64,000 bases of DNA from Komagataeibacter sp. FNDCR2 (GCF_021295395.1 NZ_JAIWOU010000001.1:747001-811000); one strand, 5' to 3'. Counted from the first letter of the stretch, positions 1 to 9,364 are shown. Numbers and translations are program-made. The notes: a model not told the origin generated them from the letters alone.

Positions 1-652
1 GCCCGAGCGACAGCGGACGTACGAACGCGCGCGTGCGCAGCATGTCGTGCTCACGCGGTGAAAACCCGCCTTCCGGGCCGATCAGCACGCTATCGCCCAC
101 CCTGGGTGCCGGGGGGCTCGCGTGGCGCGCGCTGCGCTCAAGGGCCGCGAACAGGGTTGTTCCTTCCGGCCATTGCGAAAGCAGGGTCGGGAGCGGAACC
201 AGCGGGTCGATGCCCGGCACGTCCAGCCGCTCGCACTGTTCGGCGGCTTCACAGGCGATGCTTTCCAGCCGGGCGGCATTGAGCCGGTGGGTGTTGGTCC
301 GCTCGGTCACGACGGGGCGAAAACGTGTCACCCCCAGTTCGGTGCCCATGCGGATGACCGTTTCCGTCGCATCACGCTTGAGGGGGGCGAACAGCAGGCA
401 CAGGCCGGCGGTCGCCGCAGGCGCCCGATTCCGCTCCACAAGCCGGATGCGGCAGTGGTCGCGGCGCAGATGCGCGATCACGCCCCGCCATGCGCCATCG
501 CGCGCGTTGAAAACCTCCACTTCCGCCCCGGCCTGCTGGCGCATCACCGTGCCCAGGTAATGGGCCTGCCCCGGTGCGAGGTCGAGCAGCCCATCGGCCC
601 CCATGGGGTCGATGTTCGCGGGTGGAATGAACAGTCGCGGGCAATCTCTCAT
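1..652 (-). CDS. rsmE: 16S rRNA (uracil(1498)-N3)-methyltransferase RsmE, 3' end cut by window edge
   Basis: RsmE is a SPOUT-class enzyme that methylates N3 of U1498 in 16S rRNA. The frame reads without a stop from an ATG at 652 to the window edge, so about 217 residues are visible of a family normally near 240-250. The N-terminal part is the PUA-like RNA-binding region (start MRDCPRLFIPPANI). Toward the visible end is the SPOUT AdoMet/knot motif LIGPEGGFSPREHDM, the best diagnostic of the family, preceded by an RSARHASPP-type stretch. The remaining C-terminal knot lies outside the window. It is divergent from ubiA, with a 174-base gap between the starts. The identification rests on the PEGGFS motif and overall layout and is fairly secure. 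Confidence 0.88.
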   Translation of the reverse strand, partial: MRDCPRLFIPPANIDPMGADGLLDLAPGQAHYLGTVMRQQAGAEVEVFNARDGAWRGVIAHLRRDHCRIRLVERNRAPAATAGLCLLFAPLKRDATETVIRMGTELGVTRFRPVVTERTNTHRLNAARLESIACEAAEQCERLDVPGIDPLVPLPTLLSQWPEGTTLFAALERSARHASPPAPRVGDSVLIGPEGGFSPREHDMLRTRAFVRPLSLG

Positions 653-826
653 GCCAGGCGGTAACCTTTCACAGTTTCATATGCTCCGGGCCCGTTATTG
701 CTCCGGCCCAGCCTTGACCCGGCGGGGACTTCCGGCCCATCTGTTTCGCCATTAGCAGCCACGGGGCGTTGCGTCATCGGCAAACCCGGTCCCGCCCGCG
801 CTATCAAGCAGTCAAGGAGTTGCGTC

Positions 827-1744
827 GTGAACCAGCCTGTTCCCCATACCGACATCCGGGTGGATGGCTGGATCGGCCGCCTGCCCGCCCGCCTGCGCCC
901 CTATGCGCTGCTGGCCCGGCTGGACCGGCCCATCGGCACGTGGCTCCTGTTCCTGCCGGGGGTATGGGGCATCGTGCTGCCCGCGGGCGTGCCCGTGGGG
1001 CGGCGGATATTCCTGATCGCGCTGTTCGGCATCGGCAGTATCGTCATGCGGGCGGCGGGCTGCGTGGTCAATGACATGTGGGACCGCGACATCGACCGCC
1101 AGGTGGCCCGCACGGCGGGCCGGCCGCTGGCATCGGGCGCGCTGTCCATGCGCGAGGCGGCGCTGTTCCTGGCCGCGCTGCTGCTGATCGGGTTCAACAT
1201 CCTCATGAACCTCAACACCCTATCGCAGGTGCTGGGCGCGTCCTCGCTCATACTGGTGGCGCTCTACCCGCTGGCGAAGCGGGTGACATGGTGGCCGCAA
1301 CTGGTCATGGGGTTCACCTTCGGTTTCGGCGCGCCGCTGGGTTACGCGGCGGCGGCGGACCGGGTCGATGCCGCGCTGTGCGCGCTGTATGCCGCGACCG
1401 TGGTGTGGCAGCTCGGCTTCGATACCATATACGGCTTTCAGGACATGGAGGACGATGCCCGCATCGGCGTACGCTCCACCTCCCGCCTCATGGCCGGGCA
1501 TGCGCGGCTGTTCGTGGGCACGTGTTATGCGCTCACCCTCGCGGGGCTGGCGGCGGCGGGGGGGGTGGCCCATGTGGGGTATGGATTCTGGCCCGCGCTG
1601 GTGCTTCCCGCCGTGCTGCTGGGCTGGCAGGTGCGCAGCCTGCATGAGAACGACCCCGCCACCTGCCTGCGCCTGTTCCGCTTCAACCGTGAAACGGGGC
1701 TGGCCATCGCCCTCGCCCTGCTGGCGGGTGGCCTTACGCGCTGA
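827..1744 (+). CDS. ubiA: 4-hydroxybenzoate polyprenyltransferase UbiA
   Basis: This integral membrane enzyme joins a polyprenyl diphosphate tail to 4-hydroxybenzoate in ubiquinone synthesis. I chose a GTG start at 827 because AAGGAG lies at 814-819, seven bases upstream; the open frame extends further upstream without a comparable ribosome site. The 305-residue product has the usual length. Both Asp-rich motifs are present: NDMWDRDID near residues 82-90 and DTIYGFQDMEDD near 199-210, with DRPIGTWLLFLP near 33-44 and many hydrophobic helices between. Its 3' end overlaps the convergent dienelactone hydrolase gene by 11 bases. The substrate could be a related aromatic acceptor, but the motif pattern is that of UbiA. 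Confidence 0.93.
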   Translation: MNQPVPHTDIRVDGWIGRLPARLRPYALLARLDRPIGTWLLFLPGVWGIVLPAGVPVGRRIFLIALFGIGSIVMRAAGCVVNDMWDRDIDRQVARTAGRPLASGALSMREAALFLAALLLIGFNILMNLNTLSQVLGASSLILVALYPLAKRVTWWPQLVMGFTFGFGAPLGYAAAADRVDAALCALYAATVVWQLGFDTIYGFQDMEDDARIGVRSTSRLMAGHARLFVGTCYALTLAGLAAAGGVAHVGYGFWPALVLPAVLLGWQVRSLHENDPATCLRLFRFNRETGLAIALALLAGGLTR

Positions 1745-2483
1745 GATGCAGGATACGGCCCAGGAACCGGCGGGTCATATCCATGCCCAGCAGGAAAAGG
1801 GCCGGATCGAAACGCGGCCCCTCATCACGCAGGAAGGCGTGCTGGGCGTTGAATTCATGCCATTCATAGCGGGTGCCCGCCTGTTCCAGCGCCTCACGGA
1901 TCATCTGCCGCCCCGCAAACGGGACATGCGGATCCTGCCGCCCCCACACCAGCATCGCCTCACCCCGTAGCGCCGCCACCCGCGCCAGCGTGTCGTCATG
2001 CTGGCCATGGCCGAGCGTGTGGGAATGGATATCGGTAGCGTAGAAACACACGCTTGCCCGCACACGGGAATCGAAAGCCGCGCGAAAGGCGAGATGCCCG
2101 CCAAGACAGACCCCCATCGTGGCCAACGCACCGGTGCAGTGCGGATAGGCCGCCAGCCAGTCCAGCGCCGCACGGGCGTCGTGATCATAGGCCGCCAGCG
2201 GTTTTTCATATTTCAGGAAATTGCCGCGATCCGTTCCCGGCCTGTCATACGCCAGAACGGTGCCGGGTGGTTCATATTCATGATACACCTCCGGCACGCA
2301 CACGACGTAGCCCTGCCCCGCCAGCATCACCGCCAGCCTGCGGATCGGGGCCGTGACCTGATAGATTTCGGAAAAAAGGACAATTCCGGGAAAACGTCCC
2401 TCGATGGCGGGCCGATGGATATGCATCCGCATCATGCCCGAGGGCGTTGGGGTATCGGCCGTCTCATCGGAATGGATAATCAT
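1734..2483 (-). CDS. dienelactone hydrolase family protein
   Basis: This is an alpha/beta hydrolase of the dienelactone hydrolase family, which uses a Cys-His-Asp triad. The 249-residue product has the nucleophile elbow MGVCLGGH with Cys near residue 126, an acid GRQDPHVP with Asp near 184, and the histidine in NAQHAFLRD near 215, in the order and spacing expected. No signal peptide is visible, so it is probably cytoplasmic. Many family members act on small esters or lactones whose identity is unknown; no chlorocatechol pathway genes are nearby, so the substrate cannot be named. It converges on and overlaps ubiA by 11 bases. Confidence 0.85.
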   Translation of the reverse strand: MIIHSDETADTPTPSGMMRMHIHRPAIEGRFPGIVLFSEIYQVTAPIRRLAVMLAGQGYVVCVPEVYHEYEPPGTVLAYDRPGTDRGNFLKYEKPLAAYDHDARAALDWLAAYPHCTGALATMGVCLGGHLAFRAAFDSRVRASVCFYATDIHSHTLGHGQHDDTLARVAALRGEAMLVWGRQDPHVPFAGRQMIREALEQAGTRYEWHEFNAQHAFLRDEGPRFDPALFLLGMDMTRRFLGRILHLSA

Positions 2484-2630
2484 GGCTGTGATCCTGTTTC
2501 CTGACGCAAAGGCGCACGATAACAGCTTACGCGCGGCCTACCGAGGGGAACAGGCAGGAAAATGTGTAATATCAGGTCTGAAATATAGGGCGTTTTTGTT
2601 CAATTATTGCGCAAAAAACAGCTTCATGCG

Positions 2631-2660
2631 TTGACATATCCGTTCATCGACGTCCTGTAT
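2631..2660 (+). promoter_or_regulatory. candidate sigma-70-type promoter for the gluconate permease gene
   Basis: A perfect TTGACA at 2631-2636 is followed after 18 bases by CTGTAT at 2655-2660, placing transcription start near 2667. An ATG at 2659 would lie inside the -10 element, which argues that the permease begins at the ATG at 2689. The surrounding region (2484-2688) is AT-richer than its neighbours and holds no convincing gene. Confidence 0.5.
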
Positions 2661-2688
2661 GGGGCATGAATTTGTTACAGAAACCATA

Positions 2689-4032
2689 ATGTCATCGCTC
2701 TTTGCATTCTCCCTTGCCACGCTGGCGATCATCTCCGTCATCGTGCTGATCGCCCGGTTCAAGATCAACCCGTTTATCGTACTCTTCGCGGTATCGCTTG
2801 GGCTGGCGCTGTGTGCGGGCATGCCACCGCAGAAGGCCATCGCCTCGTTCGAGACGGGCGCGGGGCGCGTGCTGGGGCACGTGGCCACCGTGATCGCGCT
2901 GGGCACGATGCTGGGCAAGATGCTGGCGGAATCGGGCGGGGCGGACAGAATCGCCGTCACGATCACCCACCTGGCGGGCAGGAAACGCATTAGCTGGGCC
3001 ATGATGGTCATCGGCCTGCTGGTCGGGCTGCCCGTGTTTTTTGAAGTCGGCTTCGTGCTGCTGATTCCGCTGGCCTTCACCCTGGCGCGGCGCAACAACG
3101 TGCCGCTGCTCATGCTGGCGCTGCCGCTGGGGGCCGCGCTGTCGGTCACGCACGCCATGATCCCGCCGCATCCGGCCACCCTGCTGGCCCTGTCGGCCTA
3201 TCATGCGGATATCGGGCGCACGATCCTGTGGGGCATCATCATCGGCACGCCCGTGGCGGCGATCGCCGGGCCGGTTTACGCCCGCTTCATCGCGGGCCGC
3301 ATCGGCCCCGTGCAGCGCAGCGCGCTGGAGGCGCAGTTCGTCAACCACGACATGCCCGAAAGCATGCCCGGCTTCGGGATCACGGTTCTGACCATCCTTT
3401 CGCCCGTGATCATGATGCTGGTTGGCTCGATGGGCGATTTCGTGGCCCCGGCCCATTCGACACTGAACAATGCGCTCCATTTCATCGGCAATACGGATAT
3501 CGCCCTTGCGGTGGCGACGCTGCTGTCCTTTCAGGTGTTCGGCACGGCCCGTGGCTTCAACCGCGAGACGATCCTCAAATTCACCAATGACTGTCTCGCC
3601 CCCACCGCGCTGATCATGCTGCTGGTGGGTGCTGGCGGCGGGTTCGGGCAGGAACTGGTCGATAGCGGGGTGTCTTCCGCCATTACCAGCCTTGCCGTTG
3701 GGGCACATGTGCCCCTGCTGGTGCTGGCATGGCTGCTGGCCGTCGTGGTGCGGGTGGCGACCGGGTCGGCCACGGTCGCCATGAGCACGGCCGCGGGCAT
3801 TGTCGGGCCGATCCTGCTGCGCACGCATTCGGCCTCACCCGAGCTTATGGTGATCGTGACCGGGGCAGGTTCGGTGGCCCTTGGCCCGCTGAATGACGCC
3901 GGGTTCTGGCAGATCAAGGAATATCTGGGCCTGTCCGTGGGGCAGACCATCAAGACATGGTCGGTCATCGAGACGCTGATAGCCGTGCTCGGGCTGGTCT
4001 TCGCGCTGCTGATCTCGCTGGTTATGGGATAG
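2689..4032 (+). CDS. GntP-family gluconate:H+ symporter
   Basis: This is a polytopic inner-membrane permease of the GntP family, which imports gluconate or related sugar acids with protons. The protein is strongly hydrophobic throughout, with family-like stretches RFKINPFIVLFAVSLGLAL near the N-terminus, GTMLGKMLAESGGADRIA, FFEVGFVLLIPLAF, a conserved MIPPHPATLLA loop and a C-terminal GATGSATVAM-like segment followed by LGPLNDAGFW. From the ATG at 2689 it is 447 residues, the normal length. An in-frame ATG at 2659 exists but falls in the candidate -10 box. It stands alone, without a gluconate kinase. Gluconate fits the acetic acid bacterial lifestyle, but the exact sugar acid is inferred from the family only. 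Confidence 0.88.
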   Translation: MSSLFAFSLATLAIISVIVLIARFKINPFIVLFAVSLGLALCAGMPPQKAIASFETGAGRVLGHVATVIALGTMLGKMLAESGGADRIAVTITHLAGRKRISWAMMVIGLLVGLPVFFEVGFVLLIPLAFTLARRNNVPLLMLALPLGAALSVTHAMIPPHPATLLALSAYHADIGRTILWGIIIGTPVAAIAGPVYARFIAGRIGPVQRSALEAQFVNHDMPESMPGFGITVLTILSPVIMMLVGSMGDFVAPAHSTLNNALHFIGNTDIALAVATLLSFQVFGTARGFNRETILKFTNDCLAPTALIMLLVGAGGGFGQELVDSGVSSAITSLAVGAHVPLLVLAWLLAVVVRVATGSATVAMSTAAGIVGPILLRTHSASPELMVIVTGAGSVALGPLNDAGFWQIKEYLGLSVGQTIKTWSVIETLIAVLGLVFALLISLVMG

Positions 4033-4044
4033 GTCGCGGCGGGG

Positions 4045-4644
4045 TCAGGCGCGTGGTTGCGGCCCGATCATGGGGCAGCCTGCCGTGCATTCGACCCCTT
4101 CCGCCGCCAGCGCGGCAAGAACCGTGTCAGGCGCCGCCTGCGCGCTACGGCAGGCATCGTGCAGCACAACCGTGCGAAAGCCCGCCCGCAGCGCGTCACG
4201 CGCGGTATGGGCCACGCAGTAATCCAGCGCGACACCGGCGATGAACACGCGCGTGATGCCCCGTTCCTTCAGCAGCCCTTCCAGCCCGGTCCGGTTCTGG
4301 CGGGCATTGTCCTCAAAGGCGGAGTAGCTGTCGATATCGGGGTGCATTCCCTTGCGCAGCACAAGCCCGATACGGGTCTGGTCCAGCGCGGGCGCAAATG
4401 CCGCCCCCGGCGTACCAGCCACGCAGTGAACCGGCCACTGGTTCTCTCCCGCCCCGAAGGAGACATGCCCCGCCGGATGCCAGTCCTGAGTGGCCACGAC
4501 CAGCCCGAACGGCAGGCGCGAGAGCTGATTGACAAGCGGCACGAGCCCGTCCGCCCCCCGCACGGCCAATGCGCCGGTGGGGGGCAGGAAATCAACCTGC
4601 ATGTCAATAATCAGCAGGGCGTCGGTCGGCGCTGGGGTAAGCAT
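4045..4644 (-). CDS. pncA: nicotinamidase PncA
   Basis: PncA hydrolyses nicotinamide to nicotinate in NAD salvage. The 199-residue cysteine hydrolase shows the complete active site: Asp14 in DMQVDF, Lys98 in VLRKGMHP and the nucleophile Cys143 in GVALDYCVAHTA. The metal ligands are in TQDWHPAGHVSF (Asp54, His56, His60) and WPVHC (His73), which distinguishes nicotinamidases from other isochorismatase-fold proteins. The ATG has GAGGAT about 6 bases upstream. It ends 12 bases from the convergent permease gene and starts about 50 bases downstream of der on the same strand. Confidence 0.93.
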   Translation of the reverse strand: MLTPAPTDALLIIDMQVDFLPPTGALAVRGADGLVPLVNQLSRLPFGLVVATQDWHPAGHVSFGAGENQWPVHCVAGTPGAAFAPALDQTRIGLVLRKGMHPDIDSYSAFEDNARQNRTGLEGLLKERGITRVFIAGVALDYCVAHTARDALRAGFRTVVLHDACRSAQAAPDTVLAALAAEGVECTAGCPMIGPQPRA

Positions 4645-4696
4645 GGATCATCCTCGTGGCGGGGCGTCCACTCCCGCATGGGAAACGGATGCGTTT

Positions 4697-6130
4697 CTAG
4701 CGCTCTTTCGCGTAGGGGTTGCTGGACGCGCGCAGCAGCAGCCGGATGGGCGTGCCGGGCAGGTCGAACGTCTCGCGCAGCCCGTTGACCAGGTAACGCT
4801 GGTAATCTTCCGGCAACTGGTCGGTACGGGTGCCGAACAGGATGAAGGTCGGCGGCCGGGCCTTGGCCTGCGTGATATAGCGCAGCTTGAGCCTGCGCCC
4901 GTCCACCAGCGGCGGCGGATGGCGCGAGACCATCATCTCGAACCAGCGGTTGAGCGCGCCGGTGGGCACGCGGCGGTTCCAGACATCATACGCGCGGCGT
5001 ACGGTCGGCAGCAGCCTGTTGATGCCCGCCCCCGTCATGGCGGAGAAGGAGACAACCGGAATGCCGCGCATCTGCGCCAGCGAGGTCTCGATCCGGTCAC
5101 TGATGGCCTGCCGGGTTGCGGCCCGGTCCTCCACCGCGTCCCACTTGTTCAGCGCGAGAACGCAGCAGCGCCCCTCACGCTCGATCAGGCGGGCGATCTG
5201 GAGGTCCTGCTCATGCACGCCCAGCGTCGCATCCAGCACGAGGATGACGACCTCGGCCATCTTCAGCGCCTCGATCGAGGCGGAGACGGACATCTTCTCC
5301 AGTGTCTCGTCAATGCGGGCCTTGCGGCGCAGGCCCGCCGTATCGACAAGCTGGATCGGGCCTTCCCCGTCATTGAGCATGACGGCGATGGAATCGCGCG
5401 TCAGCCCCGGCTCGGGGCCGGTAATCATCCGTTCCTCGCCCAGCAGGCGGTTGAGCAGCGTGGACTTGCCCGCGTTGGGCCGCCCCACAATGGCCAGGCG
5501 CAGCGGGCCGGGGGGACGCACGTCCTCCGCCGCTTCAACCTCGCTTTCTGCCAGTATGCGGCGGTCGCGGCGGGTGAGCTTCTGTACGGGCGGCAGATCG
5601 GTTGGCGGCAGCCGGTCCACGATTTCGGACATGAGGTCGGCCACCCCCTCGCCATGTTCGGCGGAGATGGCCAGCGGCGTACCCAGCCCCAGCGAATACG
5701 CCTCCATCGCGGCGGCGGCCCCCTGCCTGCCTTCCGCCTTGTTGGCGATCAGCAGCACCGGGCGGCCCTGACGGCGCAGCCAGTTGGCGAAATGCTCATC
5801 CGCTGGCGTAATGCCGCTGCGCGCGTCAATGCAGAACAGGACCAGATCCGCGCCCGCCACGGCGGATTCAGAGGAAGCCCGCATACGCCCGTACAGCGTA
5901 TCGGGTGCGGCTTCCTCCAGCCCGGCGGTGTCGATGATGCGGATGGCGCGCCCGCGCACGGTCGCCTGCCCTTCCTTGCGGTCGCGGGTGACGCCCGGCG
6001 TATCGGCCACCAGCGCCTGCCTGCGCCCGACCAGCCGGTTGAATATGGTTGATTTGCCGACATTCGGCCTGCCGGCGATCACGACAACCGGCAGCGCATC
6101 CACGGGCGCGGATGGAAAAGATGAACTCAC
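4697..6130 (-). CDS. der: ribosome-associated GTPase Der (EngA)
   Basis: Der is an essential GTPase with two tandem G domains needed for 50S subunit assembly. The 477-residue product has P-loops GRPNVGKST near residues 20-28 and GRPNAGKST near 216-224, switch/G3 segments IDTAGLEEA and VDTAGLRRK, and a C-terminal KH-like domain ending in RLLLRASSNPY. The first G4 motif reads NKAE rather than NKxD, as happens in this family; the second is LNKWD. The frame opens with a GTG preceded by AAGAAAG. It follows the bamB gene with a 14-base gap, giving the order yfgM-like, bamB, der known from enterobacteria. Confidence 0.96.
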   Translation of the reverse strand: MSSSFPSAPVDALPVVVIAGRPNVGKSTIFNRLVGRRQALVADTPGVTRDRKEGQATVRGRAIRIIDTAGLEEAAPDTLYGRMRASSESAVAGADLVLFCIDARSGITPADEHFANWLRRQGRPVLLIANKAEGRQGAAAAMEAYSLGLGTPLAISAEHGEGVADLMSEIVDRLPPTDLPPVQKLTRRDRRILAESEVEAAEDVRPPGPLRLAIVGRPNAGKSTLLNRLLGEERMITGPEPGLTRDSIAVMLNDGEGPIQLVDTAGLRRKARIDETLEKMSVSASIEALKMAEVVILVLDATLGVHEQDLQIARLIEREGRCCVLALNKWDAVEDRAATRQAISDRIETSLAQMRGIPVVSFSAMTGAGINRLLPTVRRAYDVWNRRVPTGALNRWFEMMVSRHPPPLVDGRRLKLRYITQAKARPPTFILFGTRTDQLPEDYQRYLVNGLRETFDLPGTPIRLLLRASSNPYAKER

Positions 6131-6144
6131 TGCGGCAACTTTCT

Positions 6145-7551
6145 TTAACTATAGGCTCTAAGGTAGCCGTTATTGTCCATCAGCAACAGCAGATTATCGA
6201 CCACGATGGGCGCCGTCGTAACCTGTGCCGGCAGGGCGTGGAGCGATTCGATATGCCCCTGTTCCGGGTCAAGGATGGCGACGCCGTTCTGGGGCATGCT
6301 GGAAATGAGCACCAGCTTGCCCCCCGCCAGGATGGGGCCGTTCCATACCACGCCGCGCTTCTGTTTGTCGGTATTTTCATACCGGCGCAACTGCGTGATC
6401 CAGCGCACATGGCCCGAAAGCCGGTCGAGACAGGCCACCTGCTCATCCATGGAAATGAGGAAGATCCAGTCACCGATCACTACCGGGGTGTTCTGGCCGG
6501 AAATCCCGCGCTCCCACAGCCTGCGGCCCGAACGCATGTCAATCGCGACCAGAACCGCGCCGGTGCTGATGGCGTAGGCCGTGCCATCGGTAATTACCGG
6601 CATGCCGTGCACGCAGGAGAAGTCGATCAGCGCCTGCTGCCCGTTGGTGCTGCCCAGCGTGTCGGCCCACACGACTTCCCCGCCTTCCGCGCGCAGGGCC
6701 ACCAGATCGCCCGAGCCGAACCCCGCCAGCACGACCCCGTCGGCCACCGCCGGGGCGGGCTGGCCATATATGACCGTATCCGCCGAGGTGGCAGCATAGC
6801 TCCACAGGATATTGCCGTTTTCGGCGTCCACGCAGAACAGGTGCTCATCGATGGTGCCGAAAAACAGCCGTCCGTTGACCACCGTGGGCGCCGAGCGGCC
6901 GGGGGCCTGAATATTGACGCGCCATTTCAGCTTGCCATGGGCGGCGTCAACCGCCAGCGCCTGCCCCACGCCATCGACGATGTACAGCGTATCGCCATCC
7001 ACCGTGATCCCGCCGCCAAGGTTGTTCGACAGCATCTTGCGTGGCTTGGGATTATATTCCCATAATTTGTGCATGCCCGGCCAGCGATAGGCCCGAACCA
7101 CGCCCTGCGCGTCCGCCACGAAAATGCGGCCGTTCTGCACGACCGGCGTGGCCTGGATGATGCCGCGCCCGCTATCGCCCAGCGCGACATAGGACAGGAG
7201 TTCCGGCTCGGAATTACCGGCCCCGATGTCATGGCTCCACTGATGGCGCATCTGGCCACCCCAGGCGATGTTCACGCCCGCGTGGTCGGGATGAAGGCCC
7301 GATTGCGGCCACTCGTTCACCGCCACCGGCGCGGGCACGGTTACGGCCTGCGTCTCCTCGGGATCGACGGTAAGGCCCGCCGCCGTATGCAGCACGTCCG
7401 AACGCTGGCCGATGAGAAGCTGCGTCTTCTTCTTGCCCCCGCTACACGCCGCGAGCGCGGGAAGCAGCACCGCCCCCACGCCCATCAGCGCATGGCGGCG
7501 GCTTAGGACCGGTTTCATGTTCTTTGCGTCAATCCGCTTCAGACTAGCCAT
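6145..7551 (-). CDS. bamB: PQQ-like beta-propeller lipoprotein, BamB-type outer membrane assembly factor
   Basis: BamB is the beta-propeller lipoprotein of the BAM complex that inserts outer membrane proteins. The N-terminus carries Arg residues, a hydrophobic stretch and the lipobox LAAC, then about 430 residues of repeated blades with Trp-containing PQQ-type motifs (KLKWRVN, NILWSYA, GEVVWADT, GRRLWERG, GHVRWITQ). The chosen ATG at 7551 overlaps the upstream gene by 8 bases and has a purine-rich GGGGGCGGAA before it; an ATG at 7518 would give a shorter, more typical signal peptide. Gene order with the yfgM-like gene and der supports the BamB assignment. Soluble PQQ dehydrogenases are excluded by the lack of their catalytic regions. 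Confidence 0.88.
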   Translation of the reverse strand: MASLKRIDAKNMKPVLSRRHALMGVGAVLLPALAACSGGKKKTQLLIGQRSDVLHTAAGLTVDPEETQAVTVPAPVAVNEWPQSGLHPDHAGVNIAWGGQMRHQWSHDIGAGNSEPELLSYVALGDSGRGIIQATPVVQNGRIFVADAQGVVRAYRWPGMHKLWEYNPKPRKMLSNNLGGGITVDGDTLYIVDGVGQALAVDAAHGKLKWRVNIQAPGRSAPTVVNGRLFFGTIDEHLFCVDAENGNILWSYAATSADTVIYGQPAPAVADGVVLAGFGSGDLVALRAEGGEVVWADTLGSTNGQQALIDFSCVHGMPVITDGTAYAISTGAVLVAIDMRSGRRLWERGISGQNTPVVIGDWIFLISMDEQVACLDRLSGHVRWITQLRRYENTDKQKRGVVWNGPILAGGKLVLISSMPQNGVAILDPEQGHIESLHALPAQVTTAPIVVDNLLLLMDNNGYLRAYS

Positions 7552-8239
7552 CCGTTCCGCCCCCCAGCATCTGCAGCATGGCCTCGGCGCGGCTGCGCAC
7601 GCCATCGGCCACCCCCATATCCATGCTCAGGCGTTCATAACGGGCGCGGGCATCCGCTTCCCTGCCCGCGCGCAGGTCCAGCATGGCCTCGGCCTCGATC
7701 GCCTGCCCGCGCCATGGCTGGTCCGCCGCGTCCAGCACGGCCAGGCGGGAGCGAAGGGTCGCCGGATCGCCACTGTCGATCTGGTGCTGGACCCATAGCA
7801 GGCTGGCCAGCGCGGCAAGGACCGGATCGGTCGCACGGTCGCGCGCGACCTCATCCCACAGCGCGAGGGCGGCCGGCGTGTCGCCGCTACCGGCCAGCAG
7901 GGCGGCGCGCTCCATCCGCGCGAGGATGCGCAGCGGGGGCCGGGCCCTGCCGTCAAGCGCAGCAAGGGCCGCCAGCGCCCCCTTCTGCCGCGTGCCCAGT
8001 GGCGTTATCGCGCCGGGCATGTCGGGCGCGCGGGCGGCGTCATGCATGGCGGCGAAATAGGACGCGGAAACCGCCGCATCCGCCTTGTGCGCCCGCGAAA
8101 GGGAATACTGCCATCCACCCGCGCCGATACAGACCGCCGCCACCGCGACACCCGCAACCACCAGATAGCGCCGCGCCAGTGCCCGGATGCGCTCGGCACG
8201 GATTTCCTCATCGACTTCCGTGAAGATGTCGTCAGCCAC
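7544..8239 (-). CDS. YfgM-like membrane-anchored TPR protein
   Basis: The 231-residue product has a short cytosolic N-terminus rich in charged residues (DDIFTEVDEEIRAERIRALARRY), one transmembrane segment near residues 28-45 (VVAGVAVAAVCIGAGGW) and a periplasmic Ala/Leu-rich helical part of the TPR_21 kind. Such proteins act as periplasmic chaperone partners of the Sec translocon. A GTG at 8239 (VADDIFTEVDEE) is preferred because family members begin just before this block; an ATG at 8281 would add 14 residues unlike the family. It is translationally overlapped with bamB. Exact role in this organism is inferred. Confidence 0.75.
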   Translation of the reverse strand: MADDIFTEVDEEIRAERIRALARRYLVVAGVAVAAVCIGAGGWQYSLSRAHKADAAVSASYFAAMHDAARAPDMPGAITPLGTRQKGALAALAALDGRARPPLRILARMERAALLAGSGDTPAALALWDEVARDRATDPVLAALASLLWVQHQIDSGDPATLRSRLAVLDAADQPWRGQAIEAEAMLDLRAGREADARARYERLSMDMGVADGVRSRAEAMLQMLGGGTDG

Positions 8240-8449
8240 GTTCCTGTCGTTCCCTGCTCGCTGGCGCGGTGCGTCATGCATCGCGCATCAAGATTGTCTG
8301 CCCCAGCATATCGGGCCTGAAACGGCACGGCAAACCGCCCCGCCCCGATTGCGGGCGTCCTGCCGCCATTGCGCCAGTCCGATCACATAGACCGGCCCGT
8401 TTGCCACCGCCAGCGGTAAGCGGGCGGGAAATGCAAAAAATTGGGGTTT

Positions 8450-9364
8450 TTATCGCGCGGCATCGCGCCATTCCCGCAGCAGTCCACCGGCCGCGCGCGT
8501 GACCTCGGCCACGCCCAGCCCCTCCATGGGGGCGTCACCGGGCGGACCGGGGGCGATAATGGCGCGCGCCCAGCGCCCCGAAGGCGCGTATTCCGACACC
8601 CGGCTGCGCCCGAACAGGCCAAGGGTGGGAATCCCGCTCGCCCCGGCCAGATGCATGAGCCCCGAATCATTGCCGATGAACAGGCTGCACCGCGCCAGCA
8701 GGGCCGCGACCTGCGACACCGACAGGTCACCCCCCGTATCGAGCGCATCGGGCAACAGCGCCAGAACCGGCGCGGCGCGCGCGCGCTCCGCTTCTCCCGG
8801 CCCGTACAGGACCACCGGACGTAGGCCGGGATTTTCCGCGCGCAGGGCGTTGAACACGGCCACGAACCGTTCCGCCGGCCAGATCTTGCCATCCCAGTTG
8901 GCGGTCGGCCCCAGCGCCACCCAGTCCGTGCCCGCCGCCAGCATGCGCTCCGCGCGCGCGCGTTCCGCCGCACTGGTCCACGTCACCGGCAGGGGCGGCG
9001 GATCAAGGTGGAGCAGCCCGCCGATATGGGCCACCCGCAACCCAGGCCTGCGCCCCCCGCGCATGACATGACGCCTGCCCACACGCAGGAAATAACTGAC
9101 CACCGAACCGCGCAGGTCCACGCACAGATCCCATTTCCGCCCCCGGCACGCCCGCCACAGATCCAGCCAGTGCCGGTTATGCGGGCGCTTGACCATTTCC
9201 AGCGTGCGGACGCGGCGGGGCATGTGCGCGAACAGACCGGCGGCCACCGGCCCGCACGCAATGGTGAAGTCGGCCCGCGGGTAACGCCGCAGCAGCGCAT
9301 CCAGCAGGCCGGTGGACAGGACGGCGTCACCCAGCCGGGTGGAGGTGATGAACAGGATATGCAT
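8450..9364 (-). CDS. glycosyltransferase family 9 (heptosyltransferase-like) protein
   Basis: This 304-residue protein belongs to the ADP-heptose:LPS heptosyltransferase family, GT-B fold enzymes that add sugars to the lipopolysaccharide core at the inner face of the inner membrane. The N-terminus MHILFITSTRLGDAVLST matches the family start, and the C-terminal half contains the donor-binding FIGNDSGLMHLAGASGIPTLGLFG motif. The sugar and position cannot be told from sequence reading. It is divergent from ygfZ and is 210 bases upstream of the yfgM-like gene; that gap (8240-8449) holds no convincing gene. Confidence 0.88.
   Translation of the reverse strand: MHILFITSTRLGDAVLSTGLLDALLRRYPRADFTIACGPVAAGLFAHMPRRVRTLEMVKRPHNRHWLDLWRACRGRKWDLCVDLRGSVVSYFLRVGRRHVMRGGRRPGLRVAHIGGLLHLDPPPLPVTWTSAAERARAERMLAAGTDWVALGPTANWDGKIWPAERFVAVFNALRAENPGLRPVVLYGPGEAERARAAPVLALLPDALDTGGDLSVSQVAALLARCSLFIGNDSGLMHLAGASGIPTLGLFGRSRVSEYAPSGRWARAIIAPGPPGDAPMEGLGVAEVTRAAGGLLREWRDAAR

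Noticed and set aside
2659-2688. Upstream ATG of the gluconate permease
   Set aside because: It lies inside the candidate -10 hexamer, so it would not be transcribed from that promoter; the ATG at 2689 fits family length.
4529-6052. 507-codon open frame antisense to der
   Set aside because: Shadow of der, which has both GTPase P-loops.
8240-8449. Possible small gene between the glycosyltransferase and yfgM-like genes
   Set aside because: Short frames exist on the minus strand but have neither ribosome sites nor recognisable sequence.
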